Of a stretch of 64,000 nucleotides of DNA, positions 40,880 through 56,149 are shown one piece after another. A model generated the notes under the pieces. The model did not search any database, was not told where the DNA came from, and was given only the letters and a program-made list of their open reading frames with translations. Each line of letters begins with the position of its first letter. Within the stretch, counting starts at the first letter, position 1. The DNA is from Pelecanus crispus (taxonomy: Eukaryota > Chordata > Aves > Pelecaniformes > Pelecanidae), in contig NC_134662.1 of the NCBI RefSeq assembly GCF_030463565.1, positions 5,061,001 to 5,125,000 of the forward strand, read 5' to 3'. A program made the position numbers and the translations under genes.

Positions 40880-41015
40880 TGCCGCATAAACTTAGGTTTT
40901 TAGAATATTTTACTCCCTATTAAGCAATCCCTTAGCAACGCTTGTTTCCATGGTAAAGAGCAGAGAACCTCCATGCTGATGCTGAGCTTTGCCTTAAACT
41001 GTAATTCAGCTCATC
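40880..41015. promoter_or_regulatory. Candidate conserved noncoding element with RFX-like motif
   Basis: AT island with GTTTTTAGAATATTTTACTC, CCCTATTAAGCAATCC, CCTTAGCAACGC and GTTTCCATGGTAAAG (close to an X-box), then AAACTGTAATTCAGC. Flanks are GC-rich. Confidence 0.4.
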
Positions 41016-41980
41016 TTACGTGGCCACTGTCCCGTGGGCCGGGTCCCCAGCACCCATGGGGGCTGCCCGCCCTGGGATGGCCCACGGGTGCCTGTTCCGG
41101 GCTCCCAGCCAGGCTGGGGACACAAAGCAAGGGCGGGTTACCTGGGAACAGGAGGTCTGCAGCGTGCAGAGCCTCTTCTTGCAAAAAAGGGGGGCCTGGG
41201 GCGCGCTGTGCGCCCCAAAAAAGCTGCTCTCCATCCCCTGCAAGCCCGGCTCTGGAGCTTTTGGGGTTTCAAGGCAGAGCCGTGCCCAGACGCGGGGCAG
41301 CCCAGGCTTCCGACACTGCTCTAATGAGCCCAGCCGCCGGCGGGGCTGCGGGCTTTCCTTCCATCCCTGCTTTCCTGCCTTAATGAACTCAAGGAAACGA
41401 GGCGCAGGACGCCCGGACAGTGCTGGGTGCCGGTGGGTGCTGCAGCACCAAACCAAACGGGGGGCGGGTGCTTTGGAGCCCGAGTTGGTGGGGGCTGGCA
41501 CGGCATGGTGAGAAAGCCCTTCCAGCAGCCTCGCTCTTCCAAAGGGGCATGTGAGGCACTTAAAAATTGGGATTCCTGCAAAAAATCCAAATGGAAATGG
41601 TATTTTTTAGTTAAAAAAAAAAATCCCGGCGATGTTCTGTGTTCCACTTGGCATCTTCAAAGAAATGGGTTTAATTCTGATGTATCCATCCTCAGTGGAA
41701 AAAAGTTCCGCTTGGGAGCGATGGCAGGTTCCTGGGACGGACCCTCCATGGGGACATTCCCTCCAGGAATCACCCAGGGTCTCCATTTTCCACCCCAGAG
41801 CCTAAAATCAGCGTTTCTGTGGGTGCCAGACCCCTGGCAGACCTGGCATTGCTGGCTTTGCCCGTCTCCATCTCCCCGGGAAGAGAAAGGAAACTCTCCT
41901 TCCTCGCCACGCTTTTATTTTGCTGCAGCGGTAACGAATTCTTGCAGCAGTTTGTGCCCTGAAGGAGCCTTAAAACCTCC
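41016..41980. other. Intergenic, nothing recognised
   Basis: Open frames on the plus strand at 41016-41510 and 41427-42002 lack homology that I can recognise and overlap each other in different frames. Confidence 0.45.
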
Positions 41981-41989
41981 CAAATTTGA

Positions 41990-42180
41990 CAGCCAAAAAT
42001 AGCTATCGCTCTGCTTGCTTCCAAGTGTTCACTAGCCCTGATTTATTTACCCCGGTTATTCGAATCCGCCGTGCACTTTGAATCCCAAATCCTAAGCAGA
42101 ACGGAAAAAAACCCTGCATCTGTCATTTAGATGCTCTTGCACTCGTTTAATGGGAGGGGGATTATCATTTCTCCTCGCCG
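41990..42180. promoter_or_regulatory. Candidate conserved noncoding element
   Basis: It contains GATTTATTTACCCC, GGTTATTCGAATCCGCC, GTCATTTAGATGC, CGTTTAATGGG and GATTATCATTTC. AT-richer than both flanks, no exon seen. Confidence 0.33.
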
Positions 42181-45100
42181 AAAGGGCGTCCCCTGCGCCG
42201 GGGGTCCTGGGGAGGGCTGGAAAAGCCGAAAAACATCATGGCATTATCAGCTCCTGGGATTTCCAAGCATCCAGACTGTGTGGCTGCTCCAGGAGTATTT
42301 TTCCCAGCCCTGGATATCCCCGTCCGCGGTGGGGGAGGCTGCCGGGGCTGCGGGTGAGCAGAGCTCGCAGGGACCTGTGGGCTGAATTCCTCAGCGGCGC
42401 GGGAGCGTTGAGCAGCGAGAATCGCTGGTGGCATCCCCACGCACGCCCCCCGCCCCGCACCGGCGCTCCCCCGTGCCGCAGCCCACCGGCGCGGACGGAG
42501 GAGCCCCTGCCGCGTCCCACCGCCTCCCGGCCCCGTCGCGGTTTTGTGTCCGGGGTCCCGGAGCGCTGCTCGGGGAGCACCAAAAAACAAAATGCAGATT
42601 TTTGGTGCAGAAGGACCCGGGTCAGGCATCCCCAGGGCAACCCCACGCCGGGGCGAAGCCAGGACAAGGCTCCTGGTCAGGGGGGCATCCGAGGGCTTTC
42701 AATCATGGCAAATCCCATGGATTTTCTTCCCACTGGCTTGCACAGCCCAAATCTCTCCCCCTGATGGTATTTCGAGCCACTCGACGCTGTCTTTTGGCTC
42801 ACTGTAGCTCTGCGTGGAAAGTTTTGAAATTTTGGGGCTGGATGATCCCCTCTGCTTGGGACCAGCATCTCTGGCACCGAGTCCCCGCTGGGCAGGGCTC
42901 GCGTGCAGGCGAGGAGGGGGCCAAATCCTTCCCGCAGCTGGGAACGGAGGGATGAAGGGCAGCGAGGGTGGAAGGGGCTGCGGGGAGAGGATGGTGCCCC
43001 CATCCTCCTTGTCTCCTCAGCTCCCCCAAAACAGGCTCAGCTTTGCTCATGCACGCACACACACACACGCGCTCGCCTCCGCCACGCTGCTGGAGAAGGG
43101 ATGAAATTAATCCCTATGGAAATTTATTTAAATGAATTCCTTGCCTGGACACTCAAGCTGTTCCCAGCCTGGTGAGGGCAGGGCAGCCGGGGGAGGAGGG
43201 AGCGCAGCCCCCCCGGGCACCCCGGTTCCCACACCACAGCCACATCTCAGGGGGTTCTCCCCCCCCAGGCAGTTGCCCCAGCGGTGCTGAACCGTGCCAC
43301 AAACCCAGGTTTGGGCCAACAAATTGCCCCAGGGCTCCGGGGGGGCACTTGTGTCTTGTCCCCAGGTTGGAGCAGGGAGAAGATGCCGGTGGCTCTCGCT
43401 GCGCCTCGGCGAAGGTCGGGGGGGAGCATCCGGACAGGTTGCTTTGTGCCCCGTAAGCAGCTCTGCTTGGTCAGTTCATCAGGGAATAGAGAAATTAGCT
43501 GAGCATGTCAATAAATAAGAAATACTCGTTTTTCCTGCCCAAAACACACCTCGGTTAATTCATTAATTCCACACCGCGTGCAGCAGTGAGATCCAGCCCT
43601 TCCCGTTCCCATCGCACCGCACGAGCTGCTGAGATCCTCATCCCGGCCCTGGCCGTCCTGGCGCCAGGTGCTGCACGGATCCTCGGCTCGAGTGGTCTCA
43701 CCCCACGAGACAGGGGAGGTGGGGGGCAGACAGGAGCCCCTCGGCTGCAGGGAGGCCGAGCAAGCGCCACTGTGAACCCCAAGCTCCGGGGAAGCGACGC
43801 ATCCGCCCCCGGGGAGGGGGATCCAGGGCATCTGCATCCCCCGGACAAGGCTGCTTTGAGATGGGGCACAGACGTGGTATTGTCAGCGCAGGCAAGGGGC
43901 GAGGGCGATCCGGGAAGAGCGTTTGACGTGGGATTGTGGTGGGAAAGGCTGGGTTTGCAGGGAGCCTGGCTTTGCAGGGGAGCCCTCCAGCAGCGAGCAT
44001 CCTCCCTGCGCCCCGGCAGCTTTGCAGCACCCTGGAGGGAGAGCCCAGGCGCGCTCTGGCAAAGCCCAAGCATAAAAGCATCGAGAAGGAGCTTTTTCCA
44101 AGCGCAGTATTCCTGCTGGAGCATCAGGCGGTCTCTCAGCACGTGCAAACGCGCTCACGCCTTCCCCAGCCCTGCGTGGGCATCCGTGCGCACGCGTGGG
44201 GACGCACGGCCCCGTGTGCATCCCCACGGGCACGCGTGCGCGCGGGATCGGAGGGGCTCGGGGGGAGGAGCCCCCCCCGATCAGCCTGCGCTGAGTCCCC
44301 ACTCGTGGGGGAGCGGGGCTGGGTGAGGCAGCAAGAACAGGCCCTTCTTGGGGATTTATGCCACGCAGCACTTGTCAGCGCAGCTTTAGCACCCCATAAA
44401 GCAACGCCGAAGGCTGAACATGAAGGGAGAGCACAAGGATGCCCCGACGGCCAGTTAATGAGCGAATTCGGGCTCAGGCCCTGCAAAGCTGCGTAAGGGA
44501 AAGGCTGGGGGGGACGCAGCCGTGGGGAGGACGGGGAAAATGCGGGAGGAAGCTGGAATTAGGGGAAGGGCGCATGCACCACGACGCGGCGTGGCAGCCC
44601 CGGTGCAGGCAGCGGCTAACGCCATGTGTGTTCATCTGCAGGCAGCTGCCCGGCAGCGCGCCGGGGGCTCTGCTGACCGCACCCCACGGTCGAGGCATTG
44701 GGACCCCCCGCAAGCGACCGACAGCAAGAAGGACGTGAGTGAAGAGGGGCCACCGCGTGCCCCGGGGACGGCGTGAGGGTCAGCCTGTTCACAGGAGACC
44801 TGGCACAAAGCGCGGCTCTCGGTGAGGATTTTTTGGAGCAGCCAGCGGGAACGGAGCGGGAGGTGGGGACCCCGTGAACCCCACAGCAGCGCTCCGGTCC
44901 CCCCCAAGCTCTCGGTGCTTTGGGAGCATCATCTTAAAGGTCTTGCATGAGTTTTGCAGGACACAACTCCCTCTCCTGCCCAGGTGGGAGCTCTTCTCCC
45001 CATTAGACACCGGCAGCAACATGGTTTTTCCTGCTCCTGCTGTCATGTGCCCTCTTTCAAGATGTCCCAAGGGGCCACCAGCCACTTAAATCCACACTGA

Positions 45101-48100
45101 CCCCCAACCCCTGCCTGTCCCCACTGCCAGACACCATTAGAAATGTCCCCAGGTGCATGGCGGGATGGGGACTGCGGTTGTAGGGATGGCAGAAATTATC
45201 CGGGCAGCGAGTTGGCGTGGCGGTGACACGTCACCCGGCCGTCCCACGGGGACTCGGCCTCGGTTCTCACCGGGCTGGGACTGGGCTCACACCAGTTTCT
45301 CCCATTAACAGCTGACAAGAGCGGACGCCGTGGGGTCCAGGTGACCAAGAAAGGCTGGAGGAAAGCCGAGGCTTGGTTTGAAGCGTGGGCGGGATCCCAC
45401 GGGATCGAGGACGAGGTCTGCAGCTTGACGAGGTGAAAGGGAAAAAAAAAAATTCACGCGCATTAAAGGTGTTCGAAGCCCCCAGCCGTGTCGCAGCCTG
45501 GTCTCCCTCGCGCCGCTGCTGCTTGAGCAGGATTTTGCCCCTTTTTCTTGCGGGACGCCCCAAATCCCTGCAAGACCCCGTGTGCAGGGGATGTTTCCTT
45601 TCCAGTGGGTCTGGCTTTTATCTCACCAGCCCTCTCCTTCCCCGCAGCGGGAGGCGAGGGGTGCCCCGAGGGGGTCCCAGCCCCAGAGGGGACGATGTCG
45701 CGTCCCTTTGGGGCTTGGGGGGAGGCAGGAGCAGCCCGGCTTCGGGCTTGGCTGGCGTGGGGATGGGCACGTCTCACCTCACCCGGGGGTGGCCCTGATG
45801 GGGGACGGGTGGGACAGGTTGTGCAAACGGGGACCCGGGAGGGACAAACACCCAGCCAGCACCACCAGCTCCCAGTGCACTGACTGGTTGCTCCAGCCCC
45901 AACTGGTGCCACGGGTCCTGAGGCTCACCCCAGCCCTGCAGCCCCCGTTTTTCCGTCTTTAAGTCAAATTTCAAGGCAAAACCAGAGCCTGGAGACCTGC
46001 AGCTCCAGGAGCAGACAGGGGACGATGCGCAGCGTCGCCGCAGAGGTTGGTGACTCCGGTTGCTCGCTCGGCATCGGGGTGCCGGAGCCGGTGCCGGGTC
46101 CAGCCGGGGCTGCCGCTGCTCAGTCCCCTCCCCAGGGAGGGCTGCGGGGTCCCACCAGTGTTTCTGGTGACCAGTTAAACACAGCGTGGGTGACGTGGGG
46201 CCTGGCCGGCTCCCCTACGGCTGCGTCAGAAGGACGTCCTCGCCGCAATCCCTGCCTCCGAACCCCCGCAGCACGCGCTCGCCTGCCCGCCCGCCGCCGC
46301 CAGCGACCCAGACGCCCAAATATTGAGCTATACATTAAATTACCCCAGGGAAAGGGCCGGGAGGGAGCCGGAGCACGTCGGAGGGAGCGTGGCAGTTTGT
46401 TATGCTAACCGAGGGGGGCTCCGCTCAGGGGATGTGTCGGAGAGGTCTGAAGAGCAAGGAGTTCACAGGCCCTCTCCTTTTGTCATGCTAAAAGTGCAAC
46501 ACAGAAAATATATACAGGCAGCTGCTCAATGGAGCGTGAAATACAAGTGATTTCTCCGGGAGCCCTGGGTAATGCGATGCAGCCCGGACAATGCCCACCG
46601 CCGCCCGCCGCCGTCTTTGTGCGAAATGGGAAACTTCTGCGGGGGGAACGGGCACAGACCGGCTCCCGCTCCGCCAGCTGCCCCCAGCATCATCCGGAGG
46701 CGGAAAGTCCCCGAGCTGGTCCCTGGCCACGGCGCCCATGGGGTCCCCCCACTGCGGGGCCGGCAGGAGCTCGGCTGTCCGGGGATGGGCTCCGGCTCGG
46801 CGGGTGCCGCGTGGCTGCCAAGCCCCAGCCCCTCGAGGAAACATCCCCCGGCGCGTACGGGGACCGCGCTGGGCCTGGCCCCACCTCACCGGGCACAGGG
46901 CCGGGGCGCCCCGTTAATTCAGTGACTTTACAGCAGCACCGACAGCGGCATGGCAGCTCCCTTTGCTGATGCTAATTCCGGCAGCTCTGCAGGAGCGGTG
47001 TAAAATCAGTCCTCAAAGGGGCTTTTGTGTCCTGGGGGAGGGTGGCCGGGCTGGGGGTGCTCCGAGCATCCATCTTCCACCTTTCCCTCCTATTTTTCTG
47101 TCTCGGCGGAGCTGAAAGCCGACGCCGTGGGGGCTGCGAGGGTCCTGGGGCCCTGCATTCGTTCCAGAGACGCGCAGCCACCGGTTTGTGCAGACCCCGC
47201 GGCCAGTGCTGCTGCCCGGCGCAAGGGCTGCGGGGGCCTGGGGGTTCTGGGGGGCCAGGACACGGGGATGGAGCTGCTGCTCGCCCCAACCCTGGCTCGG
47301 CTCGCAGCCGGGGGCACCTGGTAGCCAGGATCAGGCCCCTTGGGGCAGGCTGGGAGGAGGTTTGGGATCGCAGCCCCCGAGTTCTCCCCCCGTCGGCGGA
47401 GGGGCTGCTCAGCTCCTGGCCAAAGCTGGTGCGGGGGCACACTGGGGGCTGCACGCCCAGGCGGCCTTGGGGGTGCCGGGGGGGGTGGTGTGGGGTGGCA
47501 CCCCCCAAACCTGGGGACCCCAACCCGCGGGGGACGCTCGGGGCACGGGCGGAAGCGACATCTAGCGGGAAGCGCATCCGGTCGCCTGGGAGATCGATAT
47601 CCATGGCAACCCCTCGGGGCCACCGGCACCTGCCTGGACCAGGGCACCCACCAGCACCCACGCAGCCCCCCGCCAGGGTGAGCGGGTGCTTCTTGCAGGG
47701 CAGGGCCGTCACAGCCCTAAAGAACCCCGAGCTCGGCTGAAACGCCTGCAGCCCCCCGCCGTGACGCAGGCGCTGGCGTCGTGGCTGGCCCTGAAGCCCC
47801 TTACCCACCGTCAGCCTGGACGAGCTGCACCCAGCGGGCTCTGCCCTGGCCTCGGCCACCTTCGGCTCCTCCCGTGCTCACAGGGGGATGCAGCCGGGAG
47901 CAAGCGGGGATAAATGCGGGAGAGGAGCCCGTTTGTCTTGCAGGGAAGACGTGGGCAGAAGGACACGGTGGGCGAGATGCTTACAGCCATCGTTGCTCCA
48001 CCGAGGGTCCTGGGGAGGGGAAGGTCCCAGCTCAGCCAGCCCCAGGCCCAGGGTGGAGGAGGACGGGGAGGCCACGGGGGTCCAGCCGCCCCTGCCCAAA

Positions 48101-48279
48101 CCCCTGTGCCCTCCTTTGCCCCGAAACACAGCGCCCAGGGGCTGCATGCAGGGGCGGCTATCGCACAGCCTCAGCCTGAAGGGGCCCTTTGGGTGCAAAC
48201 ACACACCCATACGTGCGCACATATGCACATAGTGGGTGCAGGCATATACATGCATATGATTTAATTTATGTACGTACAT
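42181..48279. other. Intergenic up to the TMEM161A promoter, nothing recognised as a gene
   Basis: Six kilobases without a recognisable exon. AT-richer, possibly regulatory patches lie at 43095-43150 (GAAATTAATCCC, ATTTATTTAAATG), 43480-43580 (CGGTTAATTCATTAATTCC), 46310-46560 (ATATTGAGCTATACATTAAA, CAGAAAATATATACAGG) and 46910-46990. A CA repeat is at 43053-43071. Overlapping open frames in several phases are GC artefacts. Confidence 0.5.
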
Positions 48280-48514
48280 GCGGCCGCTGCTGGGGCTGTG
48301 CCGCTGTCCCGCACGGCGCAGGCGGGGCTCGAACCCGCGACCTAGGGGACGGGGGCGGGGGGGGCCGCGGCTCCCAGGAGGCAGCGCCCGCGGAACCGCG
48401 CGCCGCGAAGGGCCCGCCCCCGCCCAGTGCCGCCTCTCCATTGGTGGAGAAGCTGCCAATCAGCGGGAGGGCGGTGGGCAAGCTTCCTGCGGCCGCCTTT
48501 GCACTGACCCCGGC
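48280..48514 (+). promoter_or_regulatory. TMEM161A: TMEM161A CpG-island promoter with two CCAAT boxes
   Basis: A short CpG-rich stretch directly upstream of the TMEM161A start codon, with an inverted CCAAT box (ATTGG, 48440-48444) and a direct one (CCAAT in GCCAATCAGCG, 48456-48460) 16 bases apart, and no TATA box. This is a typical housekeeping promoter arrangement. The 5' UTR is therefore probably under 60 bases. Confidence 0.6.
48314..48388 (-). pseudogene. tRNA-like remnant with intact T-arm and B box
   Basis: Read on the minus strand, 48338-48322 gives GCGGGTTCGAGCCCCGC, a perfect tRNA T-arm (5-bp stem, 7-base loop) with the B-box consensus at 48335-48325. It is followed by CTGCGCC, which pairs 6 of 7 with GGCGCTG 74 bases away (48388-48382), the right size for a tRNA acceptor stem. 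The region between has no D-arm, no anticodon arm and a C-rich run instead, so it is not a working tRNA. It could be a decayed tRNA gene or a TFIIIC-binding site inside the TMEM161A promoter. Chance in GC-rich DNA is possible. Confidence 0.35.
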
Positions 48515-53146
<4,632 letters not shown>

Positions 53147-53800
53147 CTGGGGGGAGCTGGGACCTGCCTCGGGGCGCAGTCGGTGCCCGGCTGCTGCTCC
53201 CCTTGCCCCTGCCTTGGCTGGTTTCCCCCTTTGCACGTGCCCGTGGACGCGCACGTGGGGACATTTCTGCCACCAGCTCTCGTCATGACGGGTTTTACGC
53301 ACCCCAGCCAGCGTGGGCACCGCCTGCTCCTGCCACCGATCACCACCGTGCCTGCTCTCGCCCTGCCGCCGCTCCGCGCTGCGTCCCTCCGGCCCCTCTT
53401 CCCCTTCCCAGCCCTGCACGGTGATGGAGGAGCTGAAGCCCCGCGGCTCTGACCTGGTGCGGTCGCCCAAGGCTCTGCTGCTGTGTTTTTCTCGAGGGCA
53501 GCGGCTCCTGCCAGCCCCGGGCAGCGCGTGCCGGGCAAAGGACGCTGCGGGGATCGCCCTTGCGCGGTGGAGACCCCGCAGCCGGGCTGGAGCGACAGCG
53601 TGGCTTTGCAGCGCAGGCTTTGGGGTTTGCTCTGCCTAGCGCTTGCCTCCACCGGCTGAGGGTGAGTGTATTTTTGTAGGGTCGCTGCTCTGGCCAGCTG
53701 GGTCGGCGCTCCTAGAGTCACCCCTCTGCTTCGTGTGAAATCCTCAGGCCCAGCAGCCTCGGCTGTTGGCTGTTTTAGAAATAAATAAGTTAAGCCAGAG
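53147..53800 (+). other. TMEM161A: TMEM161A 3' UTR
   Basis: After the TGA at 53144-53146 the first AATAAA is at 53780-53785; a second at 54367-54372 could give a longer form ending near 54390. No reading frame with recognisable homology occurs between them. Confidence 0.55.
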
Positions 53801-54393
53801 GCCATTTGCCGCGCTGAAAGCTGCTGTTTTGTTTGCACTTCGTGGCCCTGAAGCCCTCGAGCAGGGCAGGGGCTCCCACGGCGTGAGCGCAGCCGCCTTG
53901 GGGCCGAGCAGCAAAGCCCCGTACGTGTTACTGCAGCCATGCGCTCGAACCAACCCTGCAGCCCGGCCCTGTGGCGCTCGAGGAGAGCTCACGTTCACCC
54001 CGGCGCGGTGCCCGTTCCTGGCCCTTCGTCCCCTCGGCGCTGGGATGGCAGCCGGGCTGATACAGCACTGCTCAGCCTGACGGCGGCTGCGGGGAGGGGA
54101 CGGGGCCCCGGCCCCTCGTCCATCTCGGCCGAGCTCTTCCCTGCCGCACGGTGTGTGCCGGTCCAGCTGCATGAAAAAGGATTAGCAGGTCTGGGCTGCT
54201 CAGAGAAAGGGAGAGGGGCTCTGATCCTATTTGATAGCCTTGTAATGGTCTTAATTCCCTCTTGCTACGGGCCGGGATGAGAAGGCAGCCCTTCGCCCGG
54301 TGTTAACAGCGCTAATCCGGACAGCACTCCTCCGCCTTGGTTCCCAAGTACCCGAGCTGCGGACGCAATAAAAGCCCTTTTGCAAAACATGAT

Positions 54394-54455
54394 GGGGAAA
54401 TTCCCCTTTAGCAAAAAAAAAAAAAAAAAAAAAAAAGGGGAAATTCCCCTTTAGC
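54394..54455. repeat. 19-bp direct repeat flanking a pure poly(A) run
   Basis: GGGGAAATTCCCCTTTAGC occurs at 54394-54412 and again at 54437-54455, separated by 24 A residues. Each copy holds GGGAAATTCC, a perfect NF-kappaB-type site. The arrangement looks like a target-site duplication around a retroposed poly(A) tail with no body, or like a local duplication. Confidence 0.9.
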
Positions 54456-56149
54456 AAACAGCTGGGGAAGCCAGAGCCCAAAGCAGCACCATTAAGCAGC
54501 ACAGGGCCAGGAGGAATTTGGCTCCAGCAGCTCTGTCCCCAAGACGGGGGTGGAAAGGTGCAAGGCAGAAGTGATTCCCCCAGGGCGAGGATGCAGAGGG
54601 ACTTGTTCCAGCCTGCGCCGTCCCATTAAAAGCTAGTCTAACTGCCTTGATGGCTCATTTATCTAATTTTCCTTAAGCATGTGGAGGAAGCGGCCGGGGG
54701 CTGAGCTGGCAGGGAAGCCTTCGCAGCAGGAGGATGGTTGCTAGGGCCTGGGGTTGTGCTGCATTCAAACATGCAGACAGTTCCTCCCCTGAGATCTGCC
54801 CAGACGTGACCCTCTCCGGCGGGGACAATGACTGATAGACTAGCCAAAAGCAGGAGACAGATCCACAGGCACTGAAATTGGGCCACATCAAATAAAATGA
54901 AAGAGCCCCCCCATCTTCCTCTCCCCAGAATTATTTTTACTCTTTGTAGCTTTGCTTTATTTAGAACAGGGTGCGGGCTGGGCTTTGCAAAGGGCGGCGC
55001 TGAGGCTCTTGGCAGAGAGGGGAGCAGCTGGGACCAAGAGGTTTGGATGCGGCAGAGGCTCCGCTGGCACCGGGATGCAGACTGGCACCAGGAGTCCCTG
55101 CTGTGCCCCGGATCCGGCCTCGCATCACCCCTGCTCCCCTGCACACCCGCCTTCGGCTCCTGCTGAGCCAACCTTGGCAAGGAACCACGGGCTGGGGAGA
55201 GGGCTCGGACCGCAGTAGCTCCTGGAGGTCTTCCTTCGTGCCCTGGCAGGGAGGGAAGCGGTGAGCCCTGCCTTCCCACCCCACTTCCATCCAAAAACCA
55301 GGCCCCCTTGCCATCCTTACCGCCTGCATCCTGCAGAGCTGTTCCTGCTCGGAGCAGAGGGAAATCCCTCATGGCAGCTCTCTCCGTGGCCGGCAGCCCA
55401 AGCCAACCCGGCTGGACGCTGCCCTGCACGCAGGGAGCCAGAAAGCCAAAGGCAGGGATGCTGCCCTCGAGGGGCAGGGTCCCGGGGAGGCGGACATGGA
55501 CCATCCTCCGCCTCCGCCACAGGCTTCCCGCAAGGTTCAGGGCAAGCCTCAGCCTCCGGGCCTCAGTTTCCCTTGGGGTACACCCAGGCCATGGGCTCTG
55601 CCCTGGCAGGGAGCAGCCGTGGGCTACAGGGAGGTTACTCCGAGAGGGCTGGATCCGTCCTCCCTGCCGAGACTTTCCTACCTCGCAAGGAGCGCGGCCG
55701 GCGAAGCATGGCGATGGCACGTCCACACCGGACCTGAAACGCAGCTGGAAGCACCGAGAGCCCCAAGAGCCGAGCGGGGCTGAGCAGCAGCCGGGGGACC
55801 CCCAACTTGGGGGAAGGCAGAGGGCCATGCCTGAGCCGACAGTGCCACCTGCTGCCATTGCACACCCGGCCCTGTCCCACGCTGCCGTGCTGGGGACGGG
55901 GACAGCGCAGGCCTCCTCTGAAGGAACCACAGCTTTTGAGCTCCTTCCTTCAAGCTTCTCCCAGCTTCCATGGGAGGGACCCTGGAGGGAGCTGCATGCA
56001 GAGACCTGCGTGCCTGGGGGCACGGCCAGACCCACAAGTGGCACCCCCGGCCACAGCCCCCACGTTTAGCCCCTCGATAAATCCACCCAGATGTGCCAGC
56101 CCCCTCTCCCTTACGAGCAACGTGTAACAGGAGACACCCTGAGAGAGCC
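54456..56149. other. Intergenic spacer between convergent TMEM161A and SLC25A42
   Basis: No gene recognised. A minus-strand open frame of 461 codons (54659-56044) has no domain I know and is treated as chance. An AT-richer block at 54600-54970 is listed separately. Confidence 0.5.
54600..54970. promoter_or_regulatory. Candidate conserved noncoding element between TMEM161A and SLC25A42
   Basis: It holds CCCATTAAAAGCTAGTC, GGCTCATTTATCTAATTTTC, GGTTGCTAGGG, GCATTCAAACATGC, GGACAATGACTGATAGAC and CAAATAAAATGAAAG. It is AT-richer and more motif-dense than its flanks. It could be a distal element or an extended 3' UTR. Confidence 0.35.

Noticed and set aside
48314-48388. A functional tRNA gene on the minus strand
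   Set aside because: T-arm and acceptor stem are present, but D-arm and anticodon arm are missing, so it was listed only as a remnant.
54659-56044. 461-codon minus-strand open frame between TMEM161A and SLC25A42
   Set aside because: No recognisable domain, no splice or promoter evidence, and overlapping open frames on the other strand.
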